Shown here: positions 12,053-22,709 of the stretch, piece by piece
How positions within the stretch are numbered: position 1 is the first letter of the stretch
Layout of the letters: each line of letters starts with the position of its first letter
From: Guyanagaster necrorhizus
Lineage: Eukaryota; Basidiomycota; Agaricomycetes; Agaricales; Physalacriaceae
Direction: 5' to 3'
Assembly (NCBI RefSeq): GCF_019112545.1
Contig: NW_025064882.1
Coordinates: forward strand, 634,928-698,927
DNA: 64,000 nt
Translations under genes and position numbers: made by a program
The notes under the pieces: model-generated
The model's database searches: none
Told to the model about the DNA's origin: nothing
Seen by the model: the letters and a program-made list of their open reading frames with translations, nothing else

Positions 12053-14937
12053 ATGCACTCAGACGATATGCAAGTTGATGCTGCGCCCAATGTCGTGCGC
12101 GTCCCAATTCCAGCGCTGCCGTCTGTGCCGCCGCCTCCAGACTTGTATGACAAGCACCGTGGCACAAACATACCTATTGTCATCGACAACGGGTCTACCA
12201 CTTTTCGCTGGGGCTTTGCTGATTCAGAGGCGCCTAGGTTTGGTCCTAATGCTATATCCAAGTACAAGGAACGAAAGACAAATAGACCTCTTTTACTTTT
12301 CGGGGAAGCCATCGACGTGGAAAGTGGTGCCAAAGCGCAGACGAGAACTGCTTGGGAAGGTGATATCTTGCTGAACTTTGATGCTTTGGTGTGTTCAGTT
12401 TTTGGTTCCTTGCAAGAGCAGTGCGTTGAACGGGCTTCGAGACGTAGGAGAACGCCTTAGATTACGCGTTTGTCAATCTTGGACTCGATACGCCGACCGT
12501 GGAACATCCTGTGTTAATGACAGAAAGGTTGAGCACACCGTTGCATTCAAGGGCTTGTAAGTGTTTTTTTAAATATCTCGGGTAGTTGTAATGAATGCAC
12601 ATGCGCTTACTTTAACAGTGACTTCGGAGCTAATGTTCGAACAATATTCGGTCCCAGCCTTATCATATTGCATCGATGGGCTGATGTCATTCTATGGAAA
12701 CAACAAAAAACCTGGAACCGACAATTTTGAAGAGGATGGCCTGTGCATATCGTTTAACACGGCTTCAACTGCTGTGATGCCCATACTAAATGGGAAGGGT
12801 ATTCTGAGCCATGCAAAACGGTACGTTATGTTACAGTCTGTATGAATTTCTCTACCAACGTGCGATCAGAATACCATGGGGATCTCTTCAATCCTCAGAG
12901 TACCTTCTGAAGCTAATCCAACTCAAGTATCCCAATTTCCCGACGCGTGTCACAACAACGCAATCTAATGTAATCTCCTGATGCATCTCTGCCTGTTACT
13001 GCTGACCTCATTTGAAGTGGATGCTGCGAAACTTCTGCGATGTATCAACGAACTACTCTATGCTTCTCAAATCTTTGAAAGATCCTCTAAAATTACGTGC
13101 ATCGGAGACCATCATACAGTTCCCCTTCGCGCTTCAAGTAGCTGAAGAAAAAACTGAAGAGGAACTGGCGCGGATTGCGGAAAAACGGAAAGAACAAGGA
13201 CGAAAACTTCAAGAATTAGCGGCAAAAACGCGAATGGAAAAGGCAAGGCGTCTATCTTACATGTCGTACTTGTTGCTGATATCGACATATCTAGTTGCTA
13301 CAGAAGGAGAATGATCTTCAACACTTACTGGAGCTTAGAGAATCCAGAGGCGAAGATGGCAAGAGAGAATGGAATGTAGGTGACCAGTGATCCTCCTTTT
13401 GTCTGTACCTCATCACGTGTTTATAGAATAAATTGTCTGCCGAGGGTTTTGACGATGACTCTCAGTTGGATGACACCATCAAAAAGTTGGAGTCTGGTCT
13501 CAAGAAGGCAAGAAAGAAGGAAGCTGCTGATGGTGGAGATGACCCTATAGTTTGTCGCGCAATACTTTCCTTTGCATCACTGACAATGGTATAGGAAGAA
13601 CCTTCTTTCCCGCTTGTGGATGTTCCGGATGTAGATGTGATTGTTTTTTCTAATGCCTGTCCACTTTCTTTTCACCCGTGTCTGTACACAGCTAGATGAA
13701 GACGGCCTCAAGGAAAAGAAGAAGCAAAAACTGATCAAGGCAGGCTACGAAGCGCGTGCGCGAGCAAGACGCGAAAAAGAGCGTGAAAAAGAAGAGAAGG
13801 AACGCGAGGAGAAACGGGAGGAAGAAGAACGTGAAGCAGACTTGGGCGGGTGGTCCAGGAAGCTGCGACAGGAACAGGAAGTATGTCCTGATGTACTATT
13901 CCATTGCCCTACCTTGTGCTTACCTTGCTTATGTAGGTTCTGATGGACCGGATTAAGAATCGGTCGAGAAGAAAAGCTGCTTTGAGTGATAGAAAGAGTG
14001 CCGCCGCTCAGGCGAGGATGAAGAGTATCGCAAACCTCGCCGCAGATGACAGGATATCAAAAAAGAAAAGGAAAGGGGCGGGAGGTAGGATTGTTTAGAA
14101 TGAAATGTCTTCGGACTGACATTGCTTTAGAGGATATGTTTGGTGCTGATGATGCTGACTGGGCGATCTATCGAAAAATAGTGAGATTGAATAGTTCCGC
14201 TTTGATAAGCCCTTAACGTATCTGTCAATTAGAATACTACTGCAGCTTCGTCTGATGAAGAGGAGGACTTGATCCAGTTGCAGTTAATCGAACAGAAACT
14301 TCTAGCTCACGATCCCACTTTCACGGCTCAACATACGCACGCGTCAATAACGGCCCAGCGATCTGCACTGTTGACCGCTTTCAAACCTGTCTATGAGGAG
14401 GGCGACGTGGAGGGTACGTTTATGGATAATCTGTAACATGTGTCTTACATGAGGAAAACAGGCAACACACGGATCCATTTGAATACAGAAAAGTGGCGAG
14501 TCTGCGAAGCCTGGTTTTCACCGGGGATTGCAGGCGTCGATTCCGCAGGCGTCGGGGAGGTCATTCAGAACATCTTGTCTCGATTCAGTGATGCCGAAAA
14601 GGCGAGGCTCGTGAAGGCAAGCTTTCTGCTATGTAGCTGCTGGACGGGTGCAATTATTCATTACCTCTAGAACATATTTCTCACCGGGTCTCCATCGCAG
14701 TTTTCTGGGATGATACCAAGGCTTCATAACACCTTGAGGCCTCTACTCCCACAGGACATGCCCGTCAACATCGTGAGAGCAGCAGACCCATCCCTAGATG
14801 CCTGGAAAGGCATGTCCTTGTTCAGTGTAACCTCGGAATTCGAGAAGACTTGTTTTACCAAAGCCGAATACGAGGAGTATGGGCCAGAGAAGATCAGGAA
14901 ATGGTGGGGAAGTAACTGGAACAGTTCGTACTTATAA
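12053..14937 (+). CDS. ARP5: actin-related protein 5, INO80 complex subunit
   Basis: Arp5 is an actin-fold subunit of the INO80 chromatin remodeller in the nucleus. The N-terminus has the actin-like nucleotide region IPIVIDNGSTTFRWGFAD, then NALDYAFVNLGLD, MFEQYSVPALSYCIDG and ILSHAKRIPWG. A long charged insertion with coiled-coil character follows (EEELARIAEKRKEQGRK and a later Lys/Glu/Arg-rich block), which is typical of Arp5 and absent from actin. The C-terminus returns to the actin fold with NIFLTGSPSQFSGM and SLDAWKGMSLF, and ends FTKAEYEEYGPEKIRKWWGS, a characteristic Arp5 ending. About a dozen introns are needed, one of which (13243-13303) uses a GC donor. The start at 12053 gives a short Pro-rich leader before the actin fold. 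Confidence 0.93.
13243..13303 (+). other. GC-AG intron in ARP5
   Basis: Joining MEK to KENDLQHLLELR needs a donor AAG|gcaagg and an acceptor ctacag (61 bases). The nearby GT donors all give a frameshift and an early stop. Confidence 0.65.
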
Positions 14938-15294
14938 CAAACGCGAAACTCTTCCCTGTAATTTTACCGAGCTTGAATTTCTTGGGCAAATGCCACACTT
15001 TCTTCCCTTCCCACAGAGGGCACCCTCTTCAAGTTGTTCTAAGAAATGCTCAAAACCACTGTTGTTGCGCAGTAGATCTAGGCCGTGTCGGCAATGCCGA
15101 CAGCGTCCTGTATGGGCAGGACGATGTTACATATAATATCCCAATGTGATCGCATGTCCATTATTCGGTGGACGTACTTGGTTCAGGGACATGACTCTGG
15201 TAATCTCAAAGCATGAGAAATTCTGGAAATTCTGTCTACAACCAAGCCTCAGATCTTACTGGCACTTACCCTTGACGTCCTGTAGCTTCAAGTT
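14938..15294. other. intergenic, no gene seen
   Basis: 3' flank of ARP5. No coding pattern is visible. Confidence 0.5.
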
Positions 15295-15477
15295 TCAGAA
15301 AATCTCTTCCGGCGCTGACTCTTCATGATGCACGATGATCCGCGTCTCGTTGGGCACCTCGTTCACACACTTGACAATCCAAGGATGCCCTGAAGGAATA
15401 CCACGTTCTTGGCGATGAAATGACATTTCTGTAGTCTCCCAAACTTTGATACCTACAGGTCGGATGTTTATATACAT
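15295..15477 (-). CDS. small hypothetical ORF
   Basis: A 60-residue frame opens at ATG 15477 on the minus strand with segments MSFHRQERGIPSGHPW and RIIVHHEESAPEEIF. The residue mix looks more like coding than chance, and an internal ATG would give a 43-residue form. There is no recognisable family. An intron ending in ctacag just before the internal ATG is possible. It would be divergent from the two-TM protein gene at 15703. Confidence 0.3.
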   Translation of the reverse strand: MYINIRPVGIKVWETTEMSFHRQERGIPSGHPWIVKCVNEVPNETRIIVHHEESAPEEIF

Positions 15478-15702
15478 AACTCACGGTAACGGTTTTCATA
15501 CGCTCTGCGTTTCAATATGCAAAAAAAGATAGGCTTATTTGCAATTTCCTAGCTTCATTTTCGCCTGCGCGCGCCGTCTCAGCGCCTTTATACATCATTA
15601 TCAGGGCGCTTGTCACTGACCCTCCAGGCATGTTCTTTCTCCGCATGAAATCACCAGTGATTGTTTCTCTCCTCCTACGTTGACCGTCGATAGATATCGA
15701 TT

Positions 15703-16247
15703 ATGGACCGATGCCCCAGTTATTCGAAAGCTGATATCGATATAGAGACTGGTGCTCATCAGGTGCGTCACTTCACAACATCGCCGTCGCGTTTTTTTTT
15801 CCTGAATTGCTTCCAGTACTTGGCCCAAAAACAAGGAAATACTAGCGTATCCCCTCCTCCATACGAACATCAGGAAGCCCCGACCTACAATTCTCTGACA
15901 ACTCCCGCTCCTATGTCTTGCCCGTTGGTTCAGTATCTTTGTCTCATTGGATTTTGTATGTCTAGCGGCCCCCCCCCCCTCTCCGGCGCCCCTCGATAAC
16001 CTGAAACCTTGCAGTATGCCCCATCTTATGGGTAGTTGGAGCTCTCGTACTTGTTTCACCTCTTCGTAAAATTTTCCTGTGGATGTTCTCATCTGAAACG
16101 GAGGTGGCAATTCACAACGAGGAGGCGAGGAGAACGCGCAAAACAGAGATGAAATGGGCAAGCACCTGTTTGATTCTTGTCAGCCTGTTCTGTCTAGTTG
16201 GAACAGTTATCTTTATGGTTCACTTCACGGCTAAGGACGCCAGCTAA
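15703..16247 (+). CDS. two-TM membrane protein, unknown function
   Basis: Three exons join in frame: 15703 to about 15762, the middle exon from TAC at about 15819, and the last from TATGCC near 16014 to TAA 16245-16247, giving about 145 residues. The N-terminal half is cytosol-like and Pro/Tyr-rich with a PPPYE motif, a possible WW-domain ligand, and APTYNSL. Two hydrophobic segments follow, LIGFLCPILWVVGALVLV and TCLILVSLFCLVGTVIFMV. A charged loop with ETEVAIHNEEARRTRKTE separates them. The second intron holds a run of ten or more C residues. The consistent splicing across three exons is good evidence for the gene. I cannot assign a role. Confidence 0.7.
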
Positions 16248-16530
16248 TGGTGTTCCGCTGTTACCAAGTCTATCCTTAACATGGTAGTACTGTGCTTTTG
16301 CATAACAGATTTTATTAAAGAGAGGGCCTGGTGCGTTTAACGCACTCAGGTTTATTATAGTAACTATGCTACCTACACCTGATCACCTATCTCACTACAT
16401 TCGTTGACTTTCATACTGTATATCTTTTACCAGAGGGACCAAATGAGCAGCAGAATCATTCATCGGAAAACAAAAGACGCCTATAGCTAAGATTGCTACT
16501 GTTGTGAACAAAACATATACTGTACAAGCG

Positions 16531-18015
16531 CTACTTTCTGGGGCGCTTCTTGACCTCCTCATCCTTACAAGCATGCAGCATTATCTTGTTGGGGTGTCCA
16601 GGTGTCATACCTGAATGCCCCTTGGACCAGTCATAAGAAATGGCGTAGGCAAAGATGTTTCCGTTTCGATTGAATCCGGTGCAGGAGATCGGTCCAGGGA
16701 AGTCCTTGCTGATCTCAAATGCTAAAGCAGATGTTAGTAAAGAGGATGTAAAAGAGAACGACTAAATTACATTTGAGACGGGTGCGAGCGTCTTTATCCC
16801 AGAAGTGAATAGAACCATCGGAGCCTTGGCAACGACATGAGATGAACTTTTGTACAGCAGCCGGAAACCTACCACATGTCGAGAAGGTTCCATGCACCGG
16901 GTGGAATGATATATCATTGACGGCAAAAACCATTCCCTGATCCTTGGAATTGGGCACTGTGTCCTTTCGGTGACATTTAAAAGAGAAGTTGCTCCTATAT
17001 ATGTATCGTCAGCAAGCTTGGTCGGAAATAACAGCGAAGACCTTACCCGTTATCCTTATCTTCCACATATCTTTGAACCCAGGTCAGCGTTTGAAAGTAC
17101 ATAACGCAGAACAAAAACTTACTGGATAGCCACCCGACCTTCGATGCTACCAACGGCGAATCCCGAGTTTTGGGATGCTGTAAAACAGGACACGACGCGT
17201 GTTTGCCATTTCAGAGGCGATGGCATGGTCTATTATGTGTCAATTGAAACATCGACATTCTAGGAAGGTCACAAAACCTTGTATGGCGTTGTAGGATTGT
17301 TGAGGTTAAAGACTTGGATGTGACGCTCAGCTGTTCCGACGACCAAAAGAGGGTATTGGACATCAAAGCTATAGCACCGTTCCGGGAGTTGAACTGATGC
17401 CACAGGTTGTTGAGCGCGGAGGTCCCAATACTGTACCGGGTCAGACGTCACGGCAACCAGAACACGCGTTCAAGAACGTACTTTGATCGTTTTATCCCAG
17501 CTACCGGTGGCTAATACCCCCATATTCGGTGATTCAACCCACCGCACGACCTTGATAGGAGCATCATGCTGAGCCACTTGCATAGCTGCACCCGTCGTTA
17601 CATCGAACATTTTAGCTTGATTATCAGCTCCACCAGAGAATATTTTATTGCCCTCCTGTTCCACCACATACTGTGTCAACGAGGAGATCAAGTAGAGAGA
17701 ACACACGACATACCTTGTTCCAACAGACGTCTAAAACTGGACCGTTATGTTGGTACATCGCCTTCCCTTGCGTTTGGCCACTTGTTCCAACTTCATAGAC
17801 CCTTACCTGTCAGAAGAGGGTGAAATACGCGACCTTTTAGCAGAGTTACTACATACACTATTATCCCAGCTGCCAACGGCCAGATAGTCTGCTTGTGAAG
17901 AGAAGGACAAAGATGAAATCGAATCTGGTGGGGGGTCAGCGACTTCAAGATCCTTGTCGGTGCTAGTGCTGTTTGCGGCAGTTGTGGACGTCGACGCCCC
18001 AAAGAAGGAAGACAT
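16531..18015 (-). CDS. RAE1: mRNA export factor RAE1/GLE2, WD40 protein
   Basis: A nuclear-pore-associated WD40 beta-propeller that helps export mRNA and binds GLEBS-motif nucleoporins. From ATG 18015 to TAG 16531-16533, exons join in frame to about 350 residues. The repeat units are visible: [82 protein letters not shown] and [17 protein letters not shown]. It ends [13 protein letters not shown], like other RAE1 proteins, and the YWDLR unit and the KCHRKD segment are typical of the family. It is divergent from DBP6, with 241 bases between the two start codons, so the two may share a promoter region. Confidence 0.93.
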
Positions 18016-18256
18016 GGCGAAGCAGATTGCCTGTGTCCGAAAGAATGGAAAGGGAGAGAGGAAACAAGCAGTGGTTCAACCAATTCAAGGTCAGTCGGTG
18101 AATATCACACGTGTGACTGTGACATTGTGCCATTTCTTTTTGCTCTCTTTCTTTTGCCGTCTCTTCATTTATAGTGGAATATACACAGTACGTTATCTGA
18201 AAGTACCCGTTTCTTTTCATCAACTGATGTCTGATTATCTCCCCCAGCCGTCATTA
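18016..18256. promoter_or_regulatory. short divergent promoter region RAE1 / DBP6
   Basis: Only 241 bases separate the start codons of two divergent housekeeping genes. The stretch has CT-rich tracts and no open frame of note. A shared promoter is inferred from layout. Confidence 0.5.
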
Positions 18257-20769
18257 ATGGCTGAAGTCTCAGAGGCAGGCGCTTCAAACTTACCGAAAGT
18301 TAGTGATATTTTTTTCGCTGGAATGAGAATTGTTGACATTATCTAGTATTTTTAGGACAAAACCAAGGCCAAAAAAAGATACTTGAAAAAGAAGAGAGAA
18401 CGTAGAAAATCCAGGAAGCCGACCAAAACTAATGAACGAATTCTTCAAGAGACCTCGCAGGATGAAAGGGAGGACGACGAAGAAGACGTTCAAATGGATG
18501 TCCCTCACGAAGGGTCCCAGAAATCCTTAAAGCCATCTAAGAAACGCCAGAAAGTTGAAGCTGGGCGAGAAGAGACCCTTATGGATGTTGATGAAGAACA
18601 AGTTCCTACTAGGCTGAGCATTCCACCATCTGTTCCTATTACAAACCCAGGAACACTCCCGTTATTCCCTTTGCCTACTTTACCCGATTTTCCCTCACGC
18701 CGGGATCTTGCACTTCAAGGATTGGACCAAGCTTTGGTGGATGCGGAATTTATAGATTCATCGACGAGTCTGCCTGTTCCGCTCGGCGGCGATGATGATG
18801 GCGGAACTAATCTGAGCGAACGGTCTCGGAAGCGGTTGCATGAGCTTGGTATAGCTCATCTATTTGCCGGTATGTCGATTTATGGTTTCTTCACTCTTGA
18901 ATGCGTCCCAAAACTTTGTACTGCAGTGCAAACATCGTTACTGCCTTTTTTATTACCCAAGAATTCAAGGAAACGGGCTTTATATTGTACGTATAGTCCT
19001 CCTAGAGATGTTTGTGTTTCGGCTCCAACGGGGAGCGGGAAGACCCTCGCTTATGTTCTACCTATCGTGGAGGTAGGTCACCAATCATATACAGCATATC
19101 TTGACTGATCGATTGAATCGTTAGATCCTTTCTAGTCGAATAGTGACGCGTCTTCGAGCACTCGTCGTTCTCCCTACTCGCGATCTCGTGAACCAGGTTA
19201 AAGAGACGTTTGAAGCCGTAGCTAAAGGACGCGGGCTGAGGGTCAGTGTTCATTGTCCTGCTTTTTTTTTACTTTCTTAAAACAAAGAAGTAGATTGGTA
19301 CAGCTACTGGACAACATTCCTTCTCGCACGAGCAGTCTCAATTAATTGCCGATAGGTCAGTCAAGTAAGTGCCCGTATATTTGAGGGAGGTCAGCGGTCC
19401 GATCCCCATGTCAGTCTCCAAGGCGGTTCCAGCAAAGTTGATGTCCTCATCTGTACACCCGGTCGATTGATTGACCATATAACTGACACACCCAACTTCT
19501 CTCTCCAGCACCTACGATTTTTGGTTCGTTCAGAGCTTTGCTGTGGCTGATGTTCTTATCAATAACCACTTTACAGGTCATTGATGAAGCAGATCGTCTT
19601 CTGGCGCAATCATTTCAAGATTGGCTTGCTCAGGTATTGTCCGCGACGCGACCATCAAAAGCCGTCCGTGGAAACTTGTCAGGCTCGCTAGATTTTGTCA
19701 CTCCGTCTCCGATTCTATACCACAATGCAATCGCTCCCGCCTTTCATCCGTTCCACTGTTCTATTCTCGATGGACCGAACTATATATACGAACAAAAAGA
19801 AACTTCTTGCCAAAAGCTCCTGTTTTCTGCCACGTTAACACGCGATCCGTCAAAGATTGCCGGATTGGAGCTTCGAGATCCCAAATACTTTGTCATTCAT
19901 AGTAGCCGACCCGAGAAAAATGCAAGCTCTGGCCTCTTGGACATAGTCATGGAGCAATTCACAATGCCAGAATCGCTCACTGTGCGTTCATTGTTTCAAG
20001 TGTTCGGTTTGCACTTTTTATGACTCCCCTTTATTCAGGAGCACATGATTGTGTGCGAGTCGTCCCAAAAGCCCCTGTACTTTTTCTATCTCGTTCGTGA
20101 GCACAGTGTACTCAATTGTCTTGTGTTCACTAAATCCGCTGAGTCCACTACACGGCTGGTTCGTTTGTTCGAGTACTTTGAGCAGTCTCGCGCAAACAAT
20201 CATGATGGTAGTTATAAGCCTATTGTCATCCGTCCGTACTCGAGCGACCTTGGGGCAGCAGAGCGGAAGTCTGTCCTGGAGAAATTCAAGGCCCAAGAAA
20301 TCCAGATGTCGGCCATTTCTCTGCTCCTATTTTCATCTCATGCTCATTATCGACAGACTTGTATGTTCGGATTTAATATCTAGAGGAATCGATATCCAAC
20401 ATGTCTCTCATGTTGTCAGTTACGACGTCCCTGTCGATATTCGTAAGTACGTGCATCGTGTAGGCCGTACCGCTCGAGCTGGACGCCATGGTGACGCGTG
20501 GACATTGGTCGAAGAGCAAGAGGTTCGCAAGTCTTGCTTTTTATTATTGAGTTTTGTTACTTTTCTCCCGATCCAGGCACGATATTTCAAGAATATGTTG
20601 AAAGATGCGGACCATCTGGACAAAGTTAGAAGACTTCGGGTTTTGGACAAAAACCTCTCATCATTATTACCACATTATGAGGTATATCTTTCTGACAGGT
20701 TTTGTGCAAAGCTAATGCTTTTCATTGTAGAGGGCCTTAGAATTACTCAAGGAGGCTTATTCGAGATGA
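18257..20769 (+). CDS. DBP6: DEAD-box RNA helicase DBP6/DDX51
   Basis: An ATP-dependent RNA helicase of the nucleolus required for early 60S ribosomal subunit assembly. A Lys/Arg/Glu-rich N-terminus ([11 protein letters not shown]) leads into the helicase core. Motifs in order are [15 protein letters not shown] (I), [11 protein letters not shown] (Ia), [17 protein letters not shown] (Ib), [17 protein letters not shown] (II), [15 protein letters not shown] (III), CLVFTKS (IV), [12 protein letters not shown] (V) and [17 protein letters not shown] (VI). The sequence DEADRLLxQSFQDWL is the feature that points to DBP6 rather than another DEAD-box protein. One intron, needed to form EIQILVCSD, uses the weak donor gtcggc. 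The last exon gives [13 protein letters not shown] before TGA. Confidence 0.92.
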
Positions 20770-21115
20770 GAGGAAAACTGTTACCTCGACACTACACTTG
20801 TTTAAGGTTATAAAGATGCAATTGTAAGGACATCTTTGCAACCATTTTCCTTGCAGTGCAAACTGATTTGCTAGTCGTGACCACGACAAGAGCTTTTCTG
20901 TGAGTCATGTAAGTCGTAACTTGGCTGGGTTCAACAACCTGTGGATAATAAAACCCTCAGATAGTAAGTATATAATACTTGTATCCTGAAGCGAAAGGAA
21001 TAGATGCATCTCCCGTTACTTAACTAACGCTAAATTACGCCTGAAATGAACGAACATTATTGCGTGCGTAGACTCGAACCAGTCCTACCGCCAGTTGATG
21101 AGAATCAATCCTATG
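20770..21115. other. intergenic, no gene seen
   Basis: 3' flank of DBP6. No coding pattern is visible. Confidence 0.5.
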
Positions 21116-21374
21116 CTAGCTCTGTTGATCCACTGTCATCGAGCCCGCCTTTGGCCTGTATGGATCCGCAGCAGCAATGTCCGGAAGGTCACCCAATTCG
21201 TCGATAAGAAGTAAAGACGTGACAGTTGTCGTATTCAATATGATGGCTCCAAACGATGTGACATAGAGAACGTTAAGGACATGAAGATTTGCGTTCTGCT
21301 TGAAATCGCCACCGTCTACAACGTCGTTGATGGCTGAAAGTAGGCGTGCAGCTACTGCAGCCAGCAGGCTTGTC
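21116..21374 (-). pseudogene. fragment of a small three-TM protein family
   Basis: On the minus strand an exon opens after an acceptor near 21375 and runs to a TAG at 21116-21118. It contains LNVLYVTSFGAIILNTTTV and TSLLLIDELGDLPDIAA. This matches the middle TM segment pattern (SFGAIIxNxT ... LxxDxLGxLP) of the membrane protein at 55020-55621. Neither the following TM segments nor a convincing 5' part is seen within the next few hundred bases. The frames upstream (21458-21682) are open but not clearly related. It may be a truncated gene copy or a gene with exons I did not resolve. Confidence 0.45.
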
Positions 21375-21997
21375 TATCCAGTACATTTAGCGGATATCTT
21401 CTAGATATTGCGATGGAAATACGAAAACAGCGGCCCTTGAAGTATGCGAAGAGGAAGCTAAGCCACTAATGTAAAGGATTGATTAATGAATGACCTTTGG
21501 GTAACTCGGAATTGGAAGAGCCCTACCTGTGCCTCCGCGCCTTGGGGTTTGACGGAGAAAGATGCGAAATCTGTAAGAATTACGGCAATTATATGACAAG
21601 ACTCAATAGGCGCCAATTGTTGTAGACGCTGTAACACCAGGGCACGGAGGAAATGTGATCCCAGGCATGCATAAAAACACAACGTGTGGAGCTCTTTTAC
21701 TCAGAATCATAATCCCTGAAGAGCTTAAATGACAAGATTTAACAGAAGATCACAAAGCAAGGTCCTTCTGCTGGACAGAATAGACGCCTGACGAGCTGTG
21801 ACCACGGAGAGGACTGCGAGACACGAGAAAACAGACGCACGAGGTCGGGAGGTGGCGTGAAATATGAACGTTTAGAGTACCGCCGTTTTGAGAAAAAACC
21901 TTCCGGGCCGTCGGACTCTGCTGACGAAATAAACATGCGCCAACAAACATTACGCGTCACTTCACGCGCCAAGCTGACCTTCATCTAATTCACTCTC
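21375..21997. other. intergenic, possible 5' part of the fragment at 21116
   Basis: Several minus-strand open frames occur but none carries a recognisable motif. The right end is the upstream region of SEM1. Confidence 0.4.
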
Positions 21998-22439
21998 ATG
22001 TCGTCTTCTGAATCCACCTCCAAGCCCGTTGAATCCAAAACGGAGAAAGATAAGGAGGAAGAAAAGCCAGAAGAAAAGCCACAAGTTAACACACTTGGTC
22101 TGTTGGAAGAAGACGATGAATTCGAGGAGTTCGAGACAGCAGGTACGTCCAAGCTCTCCTTTCTTCCGCGTGTTATCCAATTTTTTTTAAAAAATCACAG
22201 ATTGGGATGATTCCCAAACGGATATGGTGCATCTGAATGGTGCGACTCCCGGTGCAGTAAAGTCTGGTGGTGACAAGCTCTGGGAAGATAATTGGGACGA
22301 TGACGATATCGAAGATGAATTTAGCGTGCAGTTGAGGTACGTGGCTTGATGTAACATCGACACGCTCCTCATTAACCCCAACTATAGAAATGAGCTTGCA
22401 AAGACCGAAAAAAGCAGTGGTAATGACATGGAGCAATAG
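21998..22439 (+). CDS. SEM1: 26S proteasome subunit SEM1/DSS1
   Basis: A tiny acidic, intrinsically disordered protein shared by the proteasome lid, the TREX-2 mRNA export complex and BRCA2-type recombination complexes. Three exons join in frame from ATG 21998 to TAG 22437-22439, giving about 110 residues. The two acidic ubiquitin-binding-type segments are present, LLEEDDEFEEFETADWDD and LWEDNWDDDDIEDEFSVQL, and the end carries the usual helix RNELAKTE. The N-terminal Lys/Glu/Pro-rich leader is longer than in yeast. It converges with the permease gene to its right. Confidence 0.93.
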
Positions 22440-22709
22440 GCAGCCCGGGGCCCCACGCCCTTTCTTAATGTACAATCACATTTTACGTGAAGCTGATTCA
22501 TCGATCCGGTCTTTCTGTTTTGAATGGAAATTCATTCAAAAATTCTAGGATTTTGGCTCACGGAAGAGAGGAGACTTAGAGAATGGGAAAAGAAAAAATC
22601 AACTGCGTAACGCCTACGAACAATAACCTCAACTCTCCCGCTTGCATCTCTTGCATCTGGTGTATTATTGCTATGTTACTCGTTCCACCTCCCGCTCATA
22701 ACATCACGA

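Noticed and set aside
21060..21120. tRNA-like string (ggttcgagtc on the minus strand with a ttgattctcatcaa hairpin)
   Set aside because: The T-arm pairs only partly, no matching acceptor stem exists at the right distance, and the sequence lies beside a protein-coding exon.
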